Assembly: GCF_002776525.5 (NCBI RefSeq)
Contig: NC_045439.1
Span: 158,712,208 to 158,776,207, forward strand
Reading direction: 5' to 3'
Origin: Piliocolobus tephrosceles
Lineage: Eukaryota > Chordata > Mammalia > Primates > Cercopithecidae
Length of the DNA stretch: 64,000 nucleotides
Positions 44,165 to 55,763 of the stretch are shown here, in pieces (positions within the stretch are counted from its first letter, which is position 1; each line of letters starts with the position of its first letter). A program made the position numbers and the translations under genes. The notes under the pieces were generated by a model, which did no database searches, was not told the DNA's origin, and saw only the letters and a program-made list of their open reading frames with translations.

Positions 44165-44263
44165 GAAACTAGTTGTCCTGGGGTTTACAATATACATTTA
44201 AATGTAATGAGTGTACTTTTAAATAATATAGTCTTCACATGTCATATAAAGACTTTATGACAG
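44165..44263 (+). repeat. Long flanking duplication of an Alu, right copy
   Basis: Same sequence as 43767-43870 apart from one substitution and two small indels (about 6 bases missing in total). Confidence 0.9.
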
Positions 44264-45063
44264 TAAATTTCCAATCACTCCCACCTGTCTTTGTGCTATT
44301 ATTGTCATATGTTTATAAATATATATATATAATTTTTGATAATAGATGTATATATAATTTTATATATAAAATTATTTATATATATGCTATGAACAGATAA
44401 AACATGATTACTATTTTTCCTTTAAAATGCAGGTTATGTGTCAGACTATAAAAATAAGAAAAAAATGGTTTCATTTACCTGTATTTATTCTGCTTCCAAA
44501 ACTCTTACCTATTTGCCTACATTCAAATGTTTGACATTGATCATGCTCCTTCAGCGTTAAGAACTCCATTAAATGTTTCTTATTTTTTATAGAGTGGGTC
44601 TTCTGTTAATCAATTTCTTCAGCTTTTGTTTTGAGAATGTCTTTTCTAACCTTCATTTTCGAAGCATTTTCTTACTATGTAAAACAGTGGAATAAAAGAA
44701 TCCTGGATTGACAGTACATTTCCTTTCAGCATTTAAAGATAGCACTCCATTGTCTTCTTTCCTGCGTACTTTCTGACAAGAAATCTACTATAATTCTTAT
44801 CTTCGGTCCTCTGAACAGACCATGCCTATGTTCTTGCTACATCCTCACTGTACAGAATACAATGAAGAATCCCCATTTCTCTTGTGATACCTTGTGTTTA
44901 GAATACAGGCTTATTTAGCATAAGGTTTTACTCAATGTCTATTCCCTACTTTGTTTTGCATTTTTCTCCTCAGCATTGAGTATTCCATTTGCACTGTTCC
45001 TTTGTAAGAATTTGTCTCTTGCAGTTCTCCCAGCTCTATTGCTCTACTACTTTTACTTAGTGC
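44264..45063 (-). repeat. Old L1 fragment with an AT-rich tract
   Basis: Antisense L1-like text ('cactccattgtcttctttcc', 'tttctgacaagaaatctact'). Alternating TA/AT tract at about 44313-44395. Confidence 0.55.
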
Positions 45064-45590
45064 TTGTTAGTCTGGTTAAGGGAAGACTTGAAACCAACCC
45101 AATAATCCCATAGATTGTTGTTTGGATAAACATAGAAATTGACCCTTCTGGTCTTAAAGCTTGAAGGTTACATTTGTTTTATCTGAGTTACTGCCTCAGG
45201 AAACCATCTTCAGGACTCTCAAAAAAAAGTGTGTCAAAGAACTGAAACTCACCAGGTCAGCACATTCAGACAATGAGATCCTGGACCCCTCATTCATCAT
45301 GATTGCCTCCTTGCCCCTCCCTAGTTCCTGTTTTCTTACACATGGTTACATTTCTTCCCTGCTATATAAATCCCTGGCTTTAGTCAGTCAGGGAGATGGA
45401 TTTGAGGCTCAGCTTCCACCTCCTTGGCTGCAGCACCTGATTAAAGCCTTCTTCCTTAGCCTTCTTCCTTGGCAATGCTGGTAGTCTCAGTCATTGGTTT
45501 TCTGTGCGGCCAGCAGCAGAAGAACCTGGACTCGCAGAAGAACCTGGACTCAACTCCTGTTGTTTTGGTAACGGATTCTGGATATCCTGA
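45064..45590 (+). mobile_element. Solo ERV LTR (probably ERV1)
   Basis: Plus orientation. Starts near TGTTAGTCTGGTTAAGG, has a TATA-like CTATATAAATC (about 45361), an ATTAAA signal (about 45441) and the ending TGTTTTGGTAAC. Two internal short tandem duplications (AGCCTTCTTCCTT and CAGAAGAACCTGGACTC). No internal region visible. Family not named. Confidence 0.6.
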
Positions 45591-45804
45591 TTCAGCTTCA
45601 GTCAGGTAGGCACTGTGTTCCTGGATGTTTCTGAGTGCTCTTGTTTTATTTTATATTTATTTTTGTTGACAAATAATACTTATATACATGTTAGTGGTAA
45701 AATGTAATGTTGTAGGTTTACGTTGTGGAATAATTAAATCAGGCTAATTGGCATATCCACCACAGTGCATTATCATTTCTTCATGGTGAAAACATTTACT
45801 TTAT

Positions 45805-45970
45805 TTTATTTATTTGAGATGGAGTCTCCCTCTGTCGCCCAGGTTGGAGTACAGCGGCGGATCTCGACTCACTGCCACCTTTGCCTCTCCGGCTCCAGCG
45901 ATTCTTCTGCCTGAGGCTCTCTAGTAGCTGGGACTACAGGCCTGCGCCACCACACCTGGCTACTTTTTGT
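45805..45970 (-). repeat. Partial Alu beside a (CCCCT)n tract
   Basis: Antisense Alu that stops at GGCTACTTTTTGT, where the pentamer array begins. Confidence 0.9.
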
Positions 45971-46415
45971 CTCCCCTCCCCTCCCCTCCCNNNNNNNNNN
46001 NNNNNNNNNNNNNNNNNNNNNNNNNNNNNNNNNNNNNNNNNNNNNNNNNNNNNNNNNNNNNNNNNNNNNNNNNNNNNNNNNNNNNNNNNNNNNNNNNNNN
46101 NNNNNNNNNNNNNNNNNNNNNNNNNNNNNNNNNNNNNNNNNNNNNNNNNNNNNNNNNNNNNNNNNNNNNNNNNNNNNNNNNNNNNNNNNNNNNNNNNNNN
46201 NNNNNNNNNNNNNNNNNNNNNNNNNNNNNNNNNNNNNNNNNNNNNNNNNNNNNNNNNNNNNNNNNNNNNNNNNNNNNNNNNNNNNNNNNNNNNNNNNNNN
46301 NNNNNNNNNNNNNNNNNNNNNNNNNNNNNNNNNNNNNNNNNNNNNNNNNNNNNNNNNNNNNNNNNNNNNNNNNNNNNNNNNNNNNNNNNNCCCTTCCCTC
46401 CCCTCCCCTCCCCTC
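45971..46415 (+). repeat. (CCCCT)n array with a 400-N gap (45991-46390)
   Basis: CTCCCCTCCCCTCCCCTCCC before and CCCTTCCCTCCCCTCCCCTC after the gap. The array length is unknown. On the other strand it is G-rich (AGGGG)n. Confidence 0.9.
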
Positions 46416-46702
46416 TTTTATTGAGACAAAGTCATGCTCCGTCTCCCAGCCTGGAGTGCAGTGGTGCGAATTCAGCTTACTGCAACCTCCGCTTCCTAGG
46501 TTGAAGCAATTCTCTTGTCTCAGCCTCTCTAGCAGCTGGGACTACAGGAACCACCACACCCAGGTGTTTTCTATACTTTTAGCAGAGACAGGGTTTCACC
46601 ATGTTAGCTAGGCTGCTCTTAAACTCCTGACCTCAAGTGATCTGCCTGCCTCGGCCTCCCAAAATGCTGGGATTACAGGCGTGAGCCACCGCGTCCAGCC
46701 CA
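46416..46702 (-). repeat. Old Alu
   Basis: Diverged antisense Alu (TTGAGACAAAGTCATGCTCC ... GAGCCACCGCGTCC). Confidence 0.9.
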
Positions 46703-46920
46703 CGGTGAGAACATTTAAAATCTACAGTTACCTCAGATTTGAAATACATAATATATTGTTTTTAACTATAGACTTCATAGTGTACAATCTCTAAGACTTA
46801 ACTCTTCACAGTCTAACAAACTTTGTATCTTTTGAGTAGTCTCGCTCCATTCCCCATGGCCTCCTCCTAGCCACCTGGCCTCTGATAACCACCATTCCAT
46901 TCTCTACTTCTATGAATTCA

Positions 46921-47027
46921 ATTTTTTTTTATTTATTTGAGAGGCGTCTGACTCTGTTGCCCAGGCTGGAGTGCAGTGGCGTGGTCTCGGCTCACTGCAG
47001 GCTCTGCCTCCCGGTTTCAAGGGATCC
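46921..47027 (-). repeat. Alu fragment
   Basis: About 100 bases of antisense Alu (GAGAGGCGTCTGACTCTGTT to CTCCCGGTTTCAAGG), truncated. Confidence 0.85.
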
Positions 47028-47101
47028 TATGAGTTCAAGTTTTTGAGATTCCTTGTATAAGTGAGATAACATAGTATTTGTCTTTCTGTGTTTGGCTTAT
47101 T

Positions 47102-47412
47102 TCACTTATTTATTTATTTATTTATTTTGAGATGGAGTCTCGCTCTGTCACCGGGGCTGGAGTGCAGTGGCACAATCTCGGCTCACTGCAAGCTCCGCCT
47201 CCGGGGTTCACGCCATTCTCCTGCCTCAGCCTCCCGAGTAGCTGGGACAAAGGCGCCGCCCCCACGCCTGGCTAATTTTTTTTTTTGTATATTTAGTGGA
47301 GACGGGGTTTCACTGTATTAGCCAGGATGGTCTCGATCTCCTGACCTCGTGATCCACCCGCCTCGGCCTCCCAAAGTGCTGGGATTACAGGCGTGAGCCA
47401 CCGCGCCCGGCC
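47102..47412 (-). repeat. (TTTA)n plus AluY
   Basis: Antisense AluY with a TTTA tail (47103-47127). Target-site duplication TATTTCACTTATTT on both sides. Confidence 0.95.
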
Positions 47413-48037
47413 TATTTCACTTATTTTATATTCTCTAGGTTCATCCATGTTGTTACTAATGACTGAATTTTCTTCATTTTAAAAGATAAATAATATTTCA
47501 TTGTGTATATATACCACGTTTTCTTTATCCATTCATCTGTTGATGGATAATTTAGTTGATACATGGCAGTGAAGATACCTTTTAAACCTATTGATTTCAT
47601 TTTCTTTGGATTTTGCTCAGTAGTAGCATTGCTGGGTAATACAGTAGTTCTATGTTTAACTTTTTGTAGAATGTCCATACTGTTTTCCATATGTCTGCAC
47701 TAATTTGCATTCCCACCAACGGTGTACAAGGGTTCCCTTTTCTTCACATCCTCGCCAACACTTGTCCCCTGGCTTTTCTATGAAACACATTCTAACATAT
47801 GCGGTGATAGGTCATTGTGGCTTGAATTTGCATTTTCCTGATGATTGCTGATGTTGAGCATTTCTTCCTATATTTGTCAGTCATTTGTCTTCTTTTGAGA
47901 AATGTCTATTCAGATCATTTGCCCATTTTTAAATTGAGCCGTTTATTTTCTTGCTATTGAGTTGTTTAAATTCCTTATATATTTTGGATATCAACCCCTT
48001 ATTAATGTTTGGTTTGGAAATACAGACAAATACAGAC

Positions 48038-48404
48038 TTGTGATGGTCCAGTTTTTTCAACTTCACAGTGGTGTGAAAGCAATACACACTCTATAGAAAT
48101 CTTACTTTGAATTGTAACTTTCGACCTTTCCCCATGCTAGCAATATGTGGTACAATAGTCTCACTATGCTGGGCAGTAGCAGTGAGATGCTGTTCTCAGT
48201 TATCATGTGATCATGGGGGTAAGAAAAATGCTCCACAGTGGACTGTACTGCCAGATGATTTTGCTCAGATAATATGTGTTCTGAGCATGTTTAAGGTAGG
48301 TCAGTTGTACTAAATGCATTTCTTACGACATTTCCAATTTTCATTTTCAGTTTACGACAGGTTTATCCAAATGTAACTCCATGATAAGTTGAACGGCACC
48401 TGTG
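48038..48404. mobile_element. Tigger/mariner-like DNA transposon (non-autonomous)
   Basis: Interrupts the L1. Words such as 'caatatgtggtacaatag', 'tgatttt gctcaga' region and 'acgacatttccaattttc' match a common TcMar-Tigger-type MITE from memory. The ends 'tgtgatggtccagttttttc' and 'gtaactccatgataagttga' look like opposed termini. Subfamily not assigned. Confidence 0.6.
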
Positions 48405-49445
48405 TTTTCTACCAATCCGGAGGTTGTCTCTTCACTCTGTTACATTTTTCCCTTCCTGTGCAGAAGCTTTTTAGTATGATGCAATCCCATTTGCGTATTT
48501 TCACTTTTTTTGCCTGTGCTTTCGGGGTCATGTCCAAGAAACCCTTTCCCACACCCATGTCATGGAGGCTTTCCTCTATGTTTTCTTCTAGTAGCTTTAC
48601 ATAGTTAGGTCTCATGTTTAGGTGTTTAATCCATTTTGGTTTTTTTCTGTAAAAGGTGTGAAAAAGGAGTCCATTTTTGTTTTCTGCGTATAGATGCCTG
48701 GTTTTCTCAACACCCTTTATTAAACAGATGCTTCTTTTCCCGTGTGTGGTGTTAGAAACTTTTTCAAAAATGAATTGACCGTGGATGCATGTGTGTATTT
48801 CTAGGCTATCTTGTTCCATTGGTTGATGTGCCTGTTTCTATGCCATGCCCTTTCGATTACTAGAGATTTGTAATGTATTTTGAAATCAGGTAATGTGATG
48901 CCTCCAGCTTTATTCATGCTGCTTAAGATTATTCTGGCTACTCAAGGTCTTTTGTGGTTCCGTATGAATTTGGGGATTGCTTTGTCTATTTTGGTGAAAA
49001 ATGACATTGGAATTTTGATAGCAATTGCTCAGAATCTCTAAATTGCTATGGATGGTGTCCGTCTATTTTAGCAACTTTAATTCTTCCAATTCATGAACAC
49101 CTGGTGTCTTTTTATTTATTTGTATTATCTTCAGTGTCTTTTATTAATGTTTTATAGTTTATTCTATGCAAATCTGTCACATTCTGGTTGAATTCACTCC
49201 TAAGTATGAATTTTTTGATGCTGTTGTAAATGGGATTGTTTTCTTATTTTTTCCTCCTGGATCATTCGTCGTTAGTGTGCAGAAACATGACTAATTTTTG
49301 CCCATTGATTTCGTATTCTGCAACTTTACTAGATGTGTTTATTAGTCCTAAAAGTTTTTTAGGTAACCTCTTTAGGGTTTTCTATATATAAGATTATGTC
49401 ATCAGCAAACAGAAGCAATTTTCTTCCTTTAATATTTGAATGCCT

Positions 49446-49788
49446 GCCAGGCGTAGTGGGTCATACCTGTAATCCCAGCACTTTGGCAGGCCGAGGTGGG
49501 CAGATCACTTGAGGTCAGGAGTGTGAGACCAGCCTGGCCAAACATGGTGAAACCACCTGAAGTCAGGAGTTCCAGACCAGCCTGGCCAAACATAGTGAAA
49601 CCCCATCTCTACTAAAAATGCCAAAATTAGCTGGGAGTGGTGGTCAATGCCTGTAGTCCCACCTACCCAGGAGGGTGAGGCGGGAGAGTCACTTGAACCC
49701 AGGAGGCAGAGGTTGCAGTGAGCTGAGATTGCTCCACTGTACTCCAGCCTGGGCAACAGAGCGAGACCCTATCTCAAAAAAAAAAATT
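49446..49788 (+). repeat. Alu with an internal ~47-bp tandem duplication
   Basis: Plus-orientation Alu in which the GTCAGGAGT...CCAGCCTGGCCAAACAT.GTGAAACC segment occurs twice (about 49513-49556 and 49560-49603). Confidence 0.92.
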
Positions 49789-50860
49789 GGATGCTCTCTT
49801 ATTTATTTTTGTTGCTTAACTCTGGCTGATCCTTAGCGCTCCCAACCTCCCTCCTGTGTTTTCCTGGCCCTCCCCCAGTGGTAGGGCTTTATTTGTGCTG
49901 TTACCCCCATCCAGCTCCATGGGTTTTCTGTGAGTGCTCAATGGCTATAGGTTTTGTGGCCCTTTTCTCTGTGGATTTACCTGTATTTGTTACTTAGGGG
50001 ATTCATGGGGTTTGTGTTTATTTAGAGGCTACTGTTCCTTTACCTAGAGGGAAGCTTTTTCTGGAATCTCTGGAGTGTACCCTATGAGATCTAATGGAGT
50101 TCTTAGAGGAACTTCTGGGACAGAAAATCCACCAAGCAGAGGCAATCCCACTCCCCACATGTTTGTGGCCATCAGAGGCCACTGTCCTGCTAACTCCCAT
50201 TAGTCTCTGAGATGAAACTAGAAATTCCAGTTTGGGCCTTATTGCGGTATTTAAACCACTTATATTTCATGTGATATTGACATGGTAAACTTTGAATATT
50301 TCATCTTTCGATTTGTTTTCTATTTGTCCTGTCTGCCGTCTGTTGCCATCTTCCCTTTCATTCTGCTTCCTATATATTAATTATTTTTATTATTTTTTCT
50401 CTTATTAGCTGTAACTCTATTTTAGTGGTTACTTTAGAGTTTAGAATATACATGTTTACCTTATCACAGACTACCTTAGAATGATATTATACCACCTTAT
50501 GTATACCATCTATAGTTCCTAGTAATAGTATACTTTCTTTTTTTCTCCTCTGACCATTGCACTATTGTGTTCTTTTTACTTTATAAATGCTATACCCCAC
50601 TCTACAATAATTAATAATATTTGCTATTACTATAATTAACTAATCAATTACATTTTCAAAACATTTAAATTTTTTGAAAAAAATTCTTATCATTTCCCAT
50701 GCTGTTTTTCCCTTTGCATATATCATGTTTTCACAACCTTGGCTCTATTCACATAGGATAAATACTTATTTTTTGACATAGGAGATTTTATACTGTTCAT
50801 TGCGGTATTTTTAGCTCTATTCCTGACCTCTACACACAGGATACATGTAACAAATCACCT

Positions 50861-51039
50861 TCCTCCCCAGTCAGGACAGCCAAAAATAATTTCAGACATT
50901 ACTAAACATACCTTGGGAGGCAAAATTGCCCCTAATTCAGAATGATTGGTGTCGCTTCATATTTCCACTTGGTATGAGTTTTCTTCTACATTAGAAGATT
51001 CTAACATTTTAAAAATTGTGGGTGTGCTGGTAATTAATT
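50861..51039. other. Low-copy or very old sequence
   Basis: Contains 'ccaaaaataatttcagacat', 'gaggcaaaattgcccc' of uncertain origin. Nothing supported. Confidence 0.35.
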
Positions 51040-51960
51040 CTTTCAGCTTAAAAAAATGAGTTGAAATTCATATAACCTAAAATTAATCATTTAAAAATGA
51101 ACAACTCAATTGCATTTAGTACATTCAAAATATTATTAAACTACTACCTCTATCTAATTCTAAAACATTTTCATCACCCTAAAATAAAACCTCTTATTAA
51201 TTCCATCCCATTCCCAATGGCTGTATGAATTTACTTATTCTGGTTATTTTACATGCATTAAATTATAGAATATTTGGACTTTGCTGCCTGACGTCTTTCA
51301 CAGAGCATAGTATTTTTGAGATTCCTCTCTATTATGGAATGTATCAGTGCTTTGTTATATTTTATGGCTTAGTAATATTCCATTGTACATGATCACCACC
51401 ATCGATTCATTTGTTGCTGGACACTGGGGTTATTTCTGAAGCCTTTGGCTTGTGCTTACTTCTGCTGTAAGTATTCATATGCAAGTATTTGTGTGAAAAT
51501 TTATTTTCTCGTGGTGAAGAGAAGTCGCAGGATCATCTGGGGACTCTATCATTTGGTGAGGAAACGCAGAATCTTTCTAGAAGTGGGCGCACAATTTCAT
51601 GCTCCCACAAGCAGCATACAAGTTGTCCAATTTTTCTGCATCCTCACCAACACATGCTAATGGGTCCTTTTGAATGTTGCCATCCAAGAGGATGTGGAGA
51701 GTTGTCTCATTGTGGTTTTGATTTGCACTGTCCTAATGACTAATGATGTTGAACATTTTTTTCATGTGTGTGTTAGCCATTTATGTTTCTTCTTTGAGGA
51801 AGTGTTAAGATCCTTCACCCTTTTAAAAAATTGGTTATTCATCTTTATGTCATTGTGTTGTAATAGTTCTTTCTATATTCTCGGTACAAGTTTCTTATCA
51901 GAGGTATGGTTTGCTTCTAATATAGATGCAGATACTCTCAACAAAATATAAGCAAGTTGA
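51040..51960 (-). repeat. Old L1 3' end
   Basis: Antisense L1M text: 'agtaatattccattgtacat', 'catcctcaccaacacatgct', 'gatttgcactgtcctaatga'. The frames here are LINE shadows. Confidence 0.75.
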
Positions 51961-52189
51961 ATCCAGCAATATATAAGGAATTATATACCATAACCTAGTG
52001 GGATTCATTCCAAATATGGATTGATTCCAAACATGCAAGACTTCTTCCATATTTGAAAAATCAATAAATTAATGTAATGCACCACATCAACAGACAAAAG
52101 AAAAATAATCATATAATCACCTAATACATTGCTACTATCATTACTTTAAACAAAGTTATCTTTTAGATCAATGATAGCTAAGAAATACA
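51961..52189 (+). repeat. L1 ORF2 fragment, plus orientation
   Basis: Sense L1 text 'caatatataaggaattatat', 'gtgggattcattccaaatat', 'caataaattaatgtaatgca'. The L1 to its left is antisense, so the two pieces are inverted relative to each other. Confidence 0.65.
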
Positions 52190-52398
52190 GACAATTTTAT
52201 TTTACCTTCATGGTAAAATAAATGTTATTTTATTTTACCTTCATGGTAAAATAAATGTTATTTTATTTTACCTTCATGGTAAAATAAATGTTATTTTATT
52301 TTACNNNNNNNNNNTTATTTTATTTTACCTTCATGGTAAAATAAATGTTATTTTATTTTACATGGTATTTTATTTTACATGGTAAAATAAATGTTACC
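52190..52398. repeat. 33-bp minisatellite whose units are palindromic
   Basis: Tandem units of TTATTTTATTTTACCTTCAT + GGTAAAATAAATG (33 bases), about 4-5 copies plus two shortened ones, with 10 N at 52305-52314. Each unit can fold as TTATTTTACC-TTCAT-GGTAAAATAA (10-bp stem, 5-base loop). Confidence 0.93.
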
Positions 52399-52605
52399 TT
52401 CTCTAACATATTTTCTTTCTTTATCTAGGTCTGAGTTTCTAAGTTATTGCCTTCTCTCTGAAAAATTATTTTAACATTTTTTACAGGGGAGATCTGCTGG
52501 TGATTAATTCCCACAGTTTTCTTTCACCTGAGAAAGTCTTCATTTCTACTTCACTTGCATTATAAGGATAATTATACAGGATATAGAATTTCTTCTTTTT
52601 TCTTT

Positions 52606-52895
52606 TCTTGTGTTTTTTTGAGACAGGATCTCACTCTGTCACCCAGGCTGGAGTGCAGTGGTTTGATCTTGGCTCACTGCAGCCTCCACCATGGAGGCTC
52701 AAGTGATCCTCCCACCTCATCCTGAGTAGCTGGGACTGCAGGCACACAGCACCACACCCAGTTGACTTTTGTATTTTTGGTAGAGACTGGATTTCACCAT
52801 GATGCCCAGGTGAGTCTGCAACTCCTGAGCTCAAGCAATCTGCGCTCATCAACCTCCCAGAGTGTGGTATTACAGGCATGAGCCACAGCTCATGG
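52606..52895 (-). repeat. Old Alu
   Basis: Diverged antisense Alu (TTTGAGACAGGATCTCACTC ... GAGCCACAGC). Confidence 0.9.
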
Positions 52896-52919
52896 CCCGG
52901 ATATAGAATTTCTGGGATA

Positions 52920-53865
52920 TAGAACTCATTTACATGTGAGTGGTTCAGTGCTTGTTCTCAGTATTAGAAGCCACATCCCTAGGAGTGGAATTGCTAGGGA
53001 TGGGTTATTCCATGAGTCATTCTGTTTTACTTTGGCAGGAAAAGCCACACATTTCCACCATTGATTTACAAGGGTTACAATCTCTCTACATCTTTTTTTT
53101 TTTTTTTTTTTTTGAGATGGAGTCTCATTCTGTCCTCTAGGCACGATCTTGGCTCACCGCAGGCTCCGCCTCCCAGGTTCCCGCCATTCTCCTGCCTCAG
53201 CCTCCTGAGTAGCTGGGACTACAGGTGCCCGCCACCTCGCCCGGCTAATTTTTTTGTATTTTCAGTAGAGACGGGGTTTCACCGTGTCAGCCAGGATGAT
53301 CTCAAATCTCCTGACCTCGTGATCTGCCTGCCTCAGCCTCCCAAAGTGCTGAGATGACAGGCGTGAGCCACCACGCCCGGCCAAAAAATGGCATTTTTAA
53401 TATACTTGCTAGGGTTTGCCTAGTTAATTCCCTGTGGTGCAGGTGCAAAATATATGCTGTCTCACCAGCTTTGCAGTACATCTGTTTTGAACATTTTTTG
53501 ACAGTTGAGATGTGGAAATGGCATGCCATTGTGCAGGTCTGAATTTGCATAACTATTAGGAAGCTCAAACGTTTTTTCTCACATATTTATTATTTATATT
53601 TTTGGTATATATTGTTTATGTTTTTGCCCATTTATAAGAATGTTTATGTTCTTTATTTTAAAAACTATTGTTTCCTTATAAGTTCAAAAGATATTAAGTC
53701 AGAATATAAATAATTGAGAGAATGCAGATTTAGAAAAACAGAAATTACTCCAGTAATTCCATTTACATTTATATCACCGCAATTTATTTTATGTATTTTC
53801 TAACAATGTTGTGCCTGTGTATACTTTGGAAAAAATAATCGGATCATATATTTATATTTTAATAC
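52920..53865 (-). repeat. Old L1 3' fragments around an Alu
   Basis: Antisense L1-like 'cctaggagtggaattgctag', 'gatttacaagggttacaatc' left of the Alu; less certain text to the right. Confidence 0.5.
53090..53382 (-). repeat. Alu with left-arm deletion
   Basis: Antisense Alu lacking about 25 bases of the 'gtcgcccaggctggagtgcag' part; otherwise AluY-like. Confidence 0.93.
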
Positions 53866-53867
53866 TA

Positions 53868-54168
53868 CTATTTTTTTTTTTGAGACGGAATCTCACGCTG
53901 TTGCCCAGGCTGGAGTGCAGTGGCCGGATCTCAGCTCACTGCAAGCTCTGCCTCCCTGGTTTACGCCATTCTCCTGCCTCAGCCTCCTGAGTAGCTGGGA
54001 TTACAGGCGCCCACCACCACGCCCAGCTAATTTTTTGTATTTTTAGTAGAGATGGAGTTTCACCGTATTAGCCAGGAAGATCTCTGCCTCCTGACTGACC
54101 TTGGGATCCGCCCACCTCGGCCTCCCAAAGTGCTGGGATTACAGGCATGAGCCACCGAGCCCAGCCTC
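53868..54168 (-). repeat. Alu
   Basis: Antisense Alu with GTGGCCGGATCTCAGCTCAC, again the Old World monkey-like form. Confidence 0.95.
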
Positions 54169-55150
54169 CAGCCTCCTTTCTTAATTTTTATCTGCTAATC
54201 GTATTGCTATTTTTTGTGTAGAATGGTGTTTATAAATCAAGTTAACTTCTTGTGACGGATTCTACTTTTTAACATATAGTTAGGCTTCTCTGGCTTACAC
54301 TTTCAGCTCAGTTATAAATTCAGGCCAGTAATGCACACGTTGAATAATATTCCATCCTTCAGAGTCATTGTCTTGGGTAAAGTCCTTGGTTAGTACCTCT
54401 GAAAACTCTGAGTGCGTGTCAGAGGTGAAGCAGTGCTACTGGATGGATTCCCCGAGAGCCCACTGAACAGAGCAATGCCGTTTACTGGGTTTCAATTAAT
54501 TTTTATAAAGATATTTTATGTGAAATAAATATGTTTTTTATGAAATTTGGAAAATATAGAAAATAAACAAAACATTTTTTAACCCCATGGTGCAAATCCA
54601 GCAACTTTGGATTTTGGAGAATTTTCCTATAGTGATCTTTGCCATGTCTGTTTGGTGTGCTGCAGTGCCTGTTTTTCTGTCTTTTCCTTTTTTTTTTCAT
54701 CAGCTGCTCATCACACATTCCACACTGCAGTGCAGCTCCAGCTTCCTGTGATCCTGTCTAAGTTGTCTTAAATTGTCTTATAGCATATTCTCCTGGTCTG
54801 CTCTCCCCAACACCAATCTCTACCCAGGGAGAGATGGCAGAGTTAGGTCCCCGGACTTGTGGTTCGTTCTATTTGGAGAGTGGAGATAAATTTACCTTTG
54901 AATATTCTATTAGACCCACCACCATCTCCCATTACTTGTTAACTCCACCCATTTATCCCCAACAAACAATTAAAAGGTGAACCTCACCTCCTCTCTCTTC
55001 TTTAATTTGAAAGGTTACTCATGAATTGTAATCTCTATGTGCCTGTTAACTATTAACCTTCCACAATACTGCAAACCCTAATCTTACAGCCAAATCACTA
55101 GCATGGAGAAGACCAAACATTCTTAGAAATGAGTTTAATACCTCACCCCA
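54169..55150. other. Low-copy DNA, nothing recognised
   Basis: No young repeat and no domain-bearing frame. Confidence 0.45.
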
Positions 55151-55154
55151 CCCC

Positions 55155-55306
55155 CGCCAAAAAAAAGAAGAAAAAGAAGAAGAGGGAAGATGAAAGGAAG
55201 GAAGGAAGGGGAAAGAAAGAAAGGAAGGAGAAGAAAGAAGAAGGAGAAGAAAGAAGAAGAAGAGGAGAAGAAGAAAGAAGAGAAGAAGAAAGAATAAAAG
55301 AAGCAA
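55155..55306 (+). repeat. Polypurine (GAA/GGAA)n tract
   Basis: About 150 bases of almost pure A/G on the plus strand. The lysine/glutamate-rich and, on the other strand, leucine/phenylalanine-rich frames are artefacts of it. Confidence 0.95.
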
Positions 55307-55444
55307 TGAGAAGTTGAATTTCAGATTTATTTCAGATTTAATTCAGGTCTGTGTATCCTGTCATTCTTTCCCAGGCACTGGAAATGTAATTCAGGGTATA
55401 AGTTAGGGCTGTTCTCTGGTAGGAGTTCTAGAATGATCTCCCAG

Positions 55445-55615
55445 TCTGCCTGTGTGACGGGGCTCAGCGTACCTAACCCTTTCCATTTCAGTCGTCTCTG
55501 TAAAATGAGGATACTGATGAAAAAAGATCTCATATGCTGCATAAAAATATGACAAGAGATAATTGCCTGGTTCTGATTAAGTAATTTGTAAACAGTACCT
55601 AATATTATTATTTCA
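55445..55615 (+). repeat. MIR-like fragment
   Basis: CCTAACCCTTTCCATTTCAG, TCTGTAAAATGAGGATACTG and a GTACCTAATATTATTATTTC end follow MIR order. Confidence 0.6.
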
Positions 55616-55763
55616 AATTATTCCAATAGTCAGAAGGCCCAAGTAACATTTACTTTCTGTTTTTTGGGGTTTTTTTGGTGTTGTTTATTGGTTTTGTTTT
55701 TGTTTTTTAGTTGTTTGGTTCCTGAGGAAAAGGAATCATTTTTCTTTTTTTTTTTCAGATATG

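Larger units (their letters stand above)
45610..50860 (-). repeat. Nested old L1 (L1M/L1PB-type), antisense, in several pieces
   Basis: L1 3' UTR to ORF2 text read antisense in pieces: 45610-45800, 46703-46920, 47028-47100, 47413-48037, 48405-49445 and 49789-50860. The minus frame 47421-47690 retains the ORF2 C-terminus (WIKKTWYIYTMKYYLSFK). Interrupted by Alus and a DNA transposon. No intact ORF. Confidence 0.75.

Noticed and set aside
45881..46611. Frames of 207-214 codons across 45.9-46.6 kb
   Set aside because: Mostly N; the ends are Alu sequence.
45805..46702. SVA element (C-rich repeat next to antisense Alu)
   Set aside because: No CCCTCT hexamer, VNTR or SINE-R part is visible, and SVAs are restricted to apes; two Alus around a (CCCCT)n tract explain it.
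52190..52398. CRISPR-like array (regular palindromic repeats)
   Set aside because: Units are contiguous with no unique spacers, and the context is primate repeat DNA.
55046..55306. Leucine/phenylalanine-rich 86-codon frame resembling a membrane protein
   Set aside because: It is the complement of the polypurine tract.
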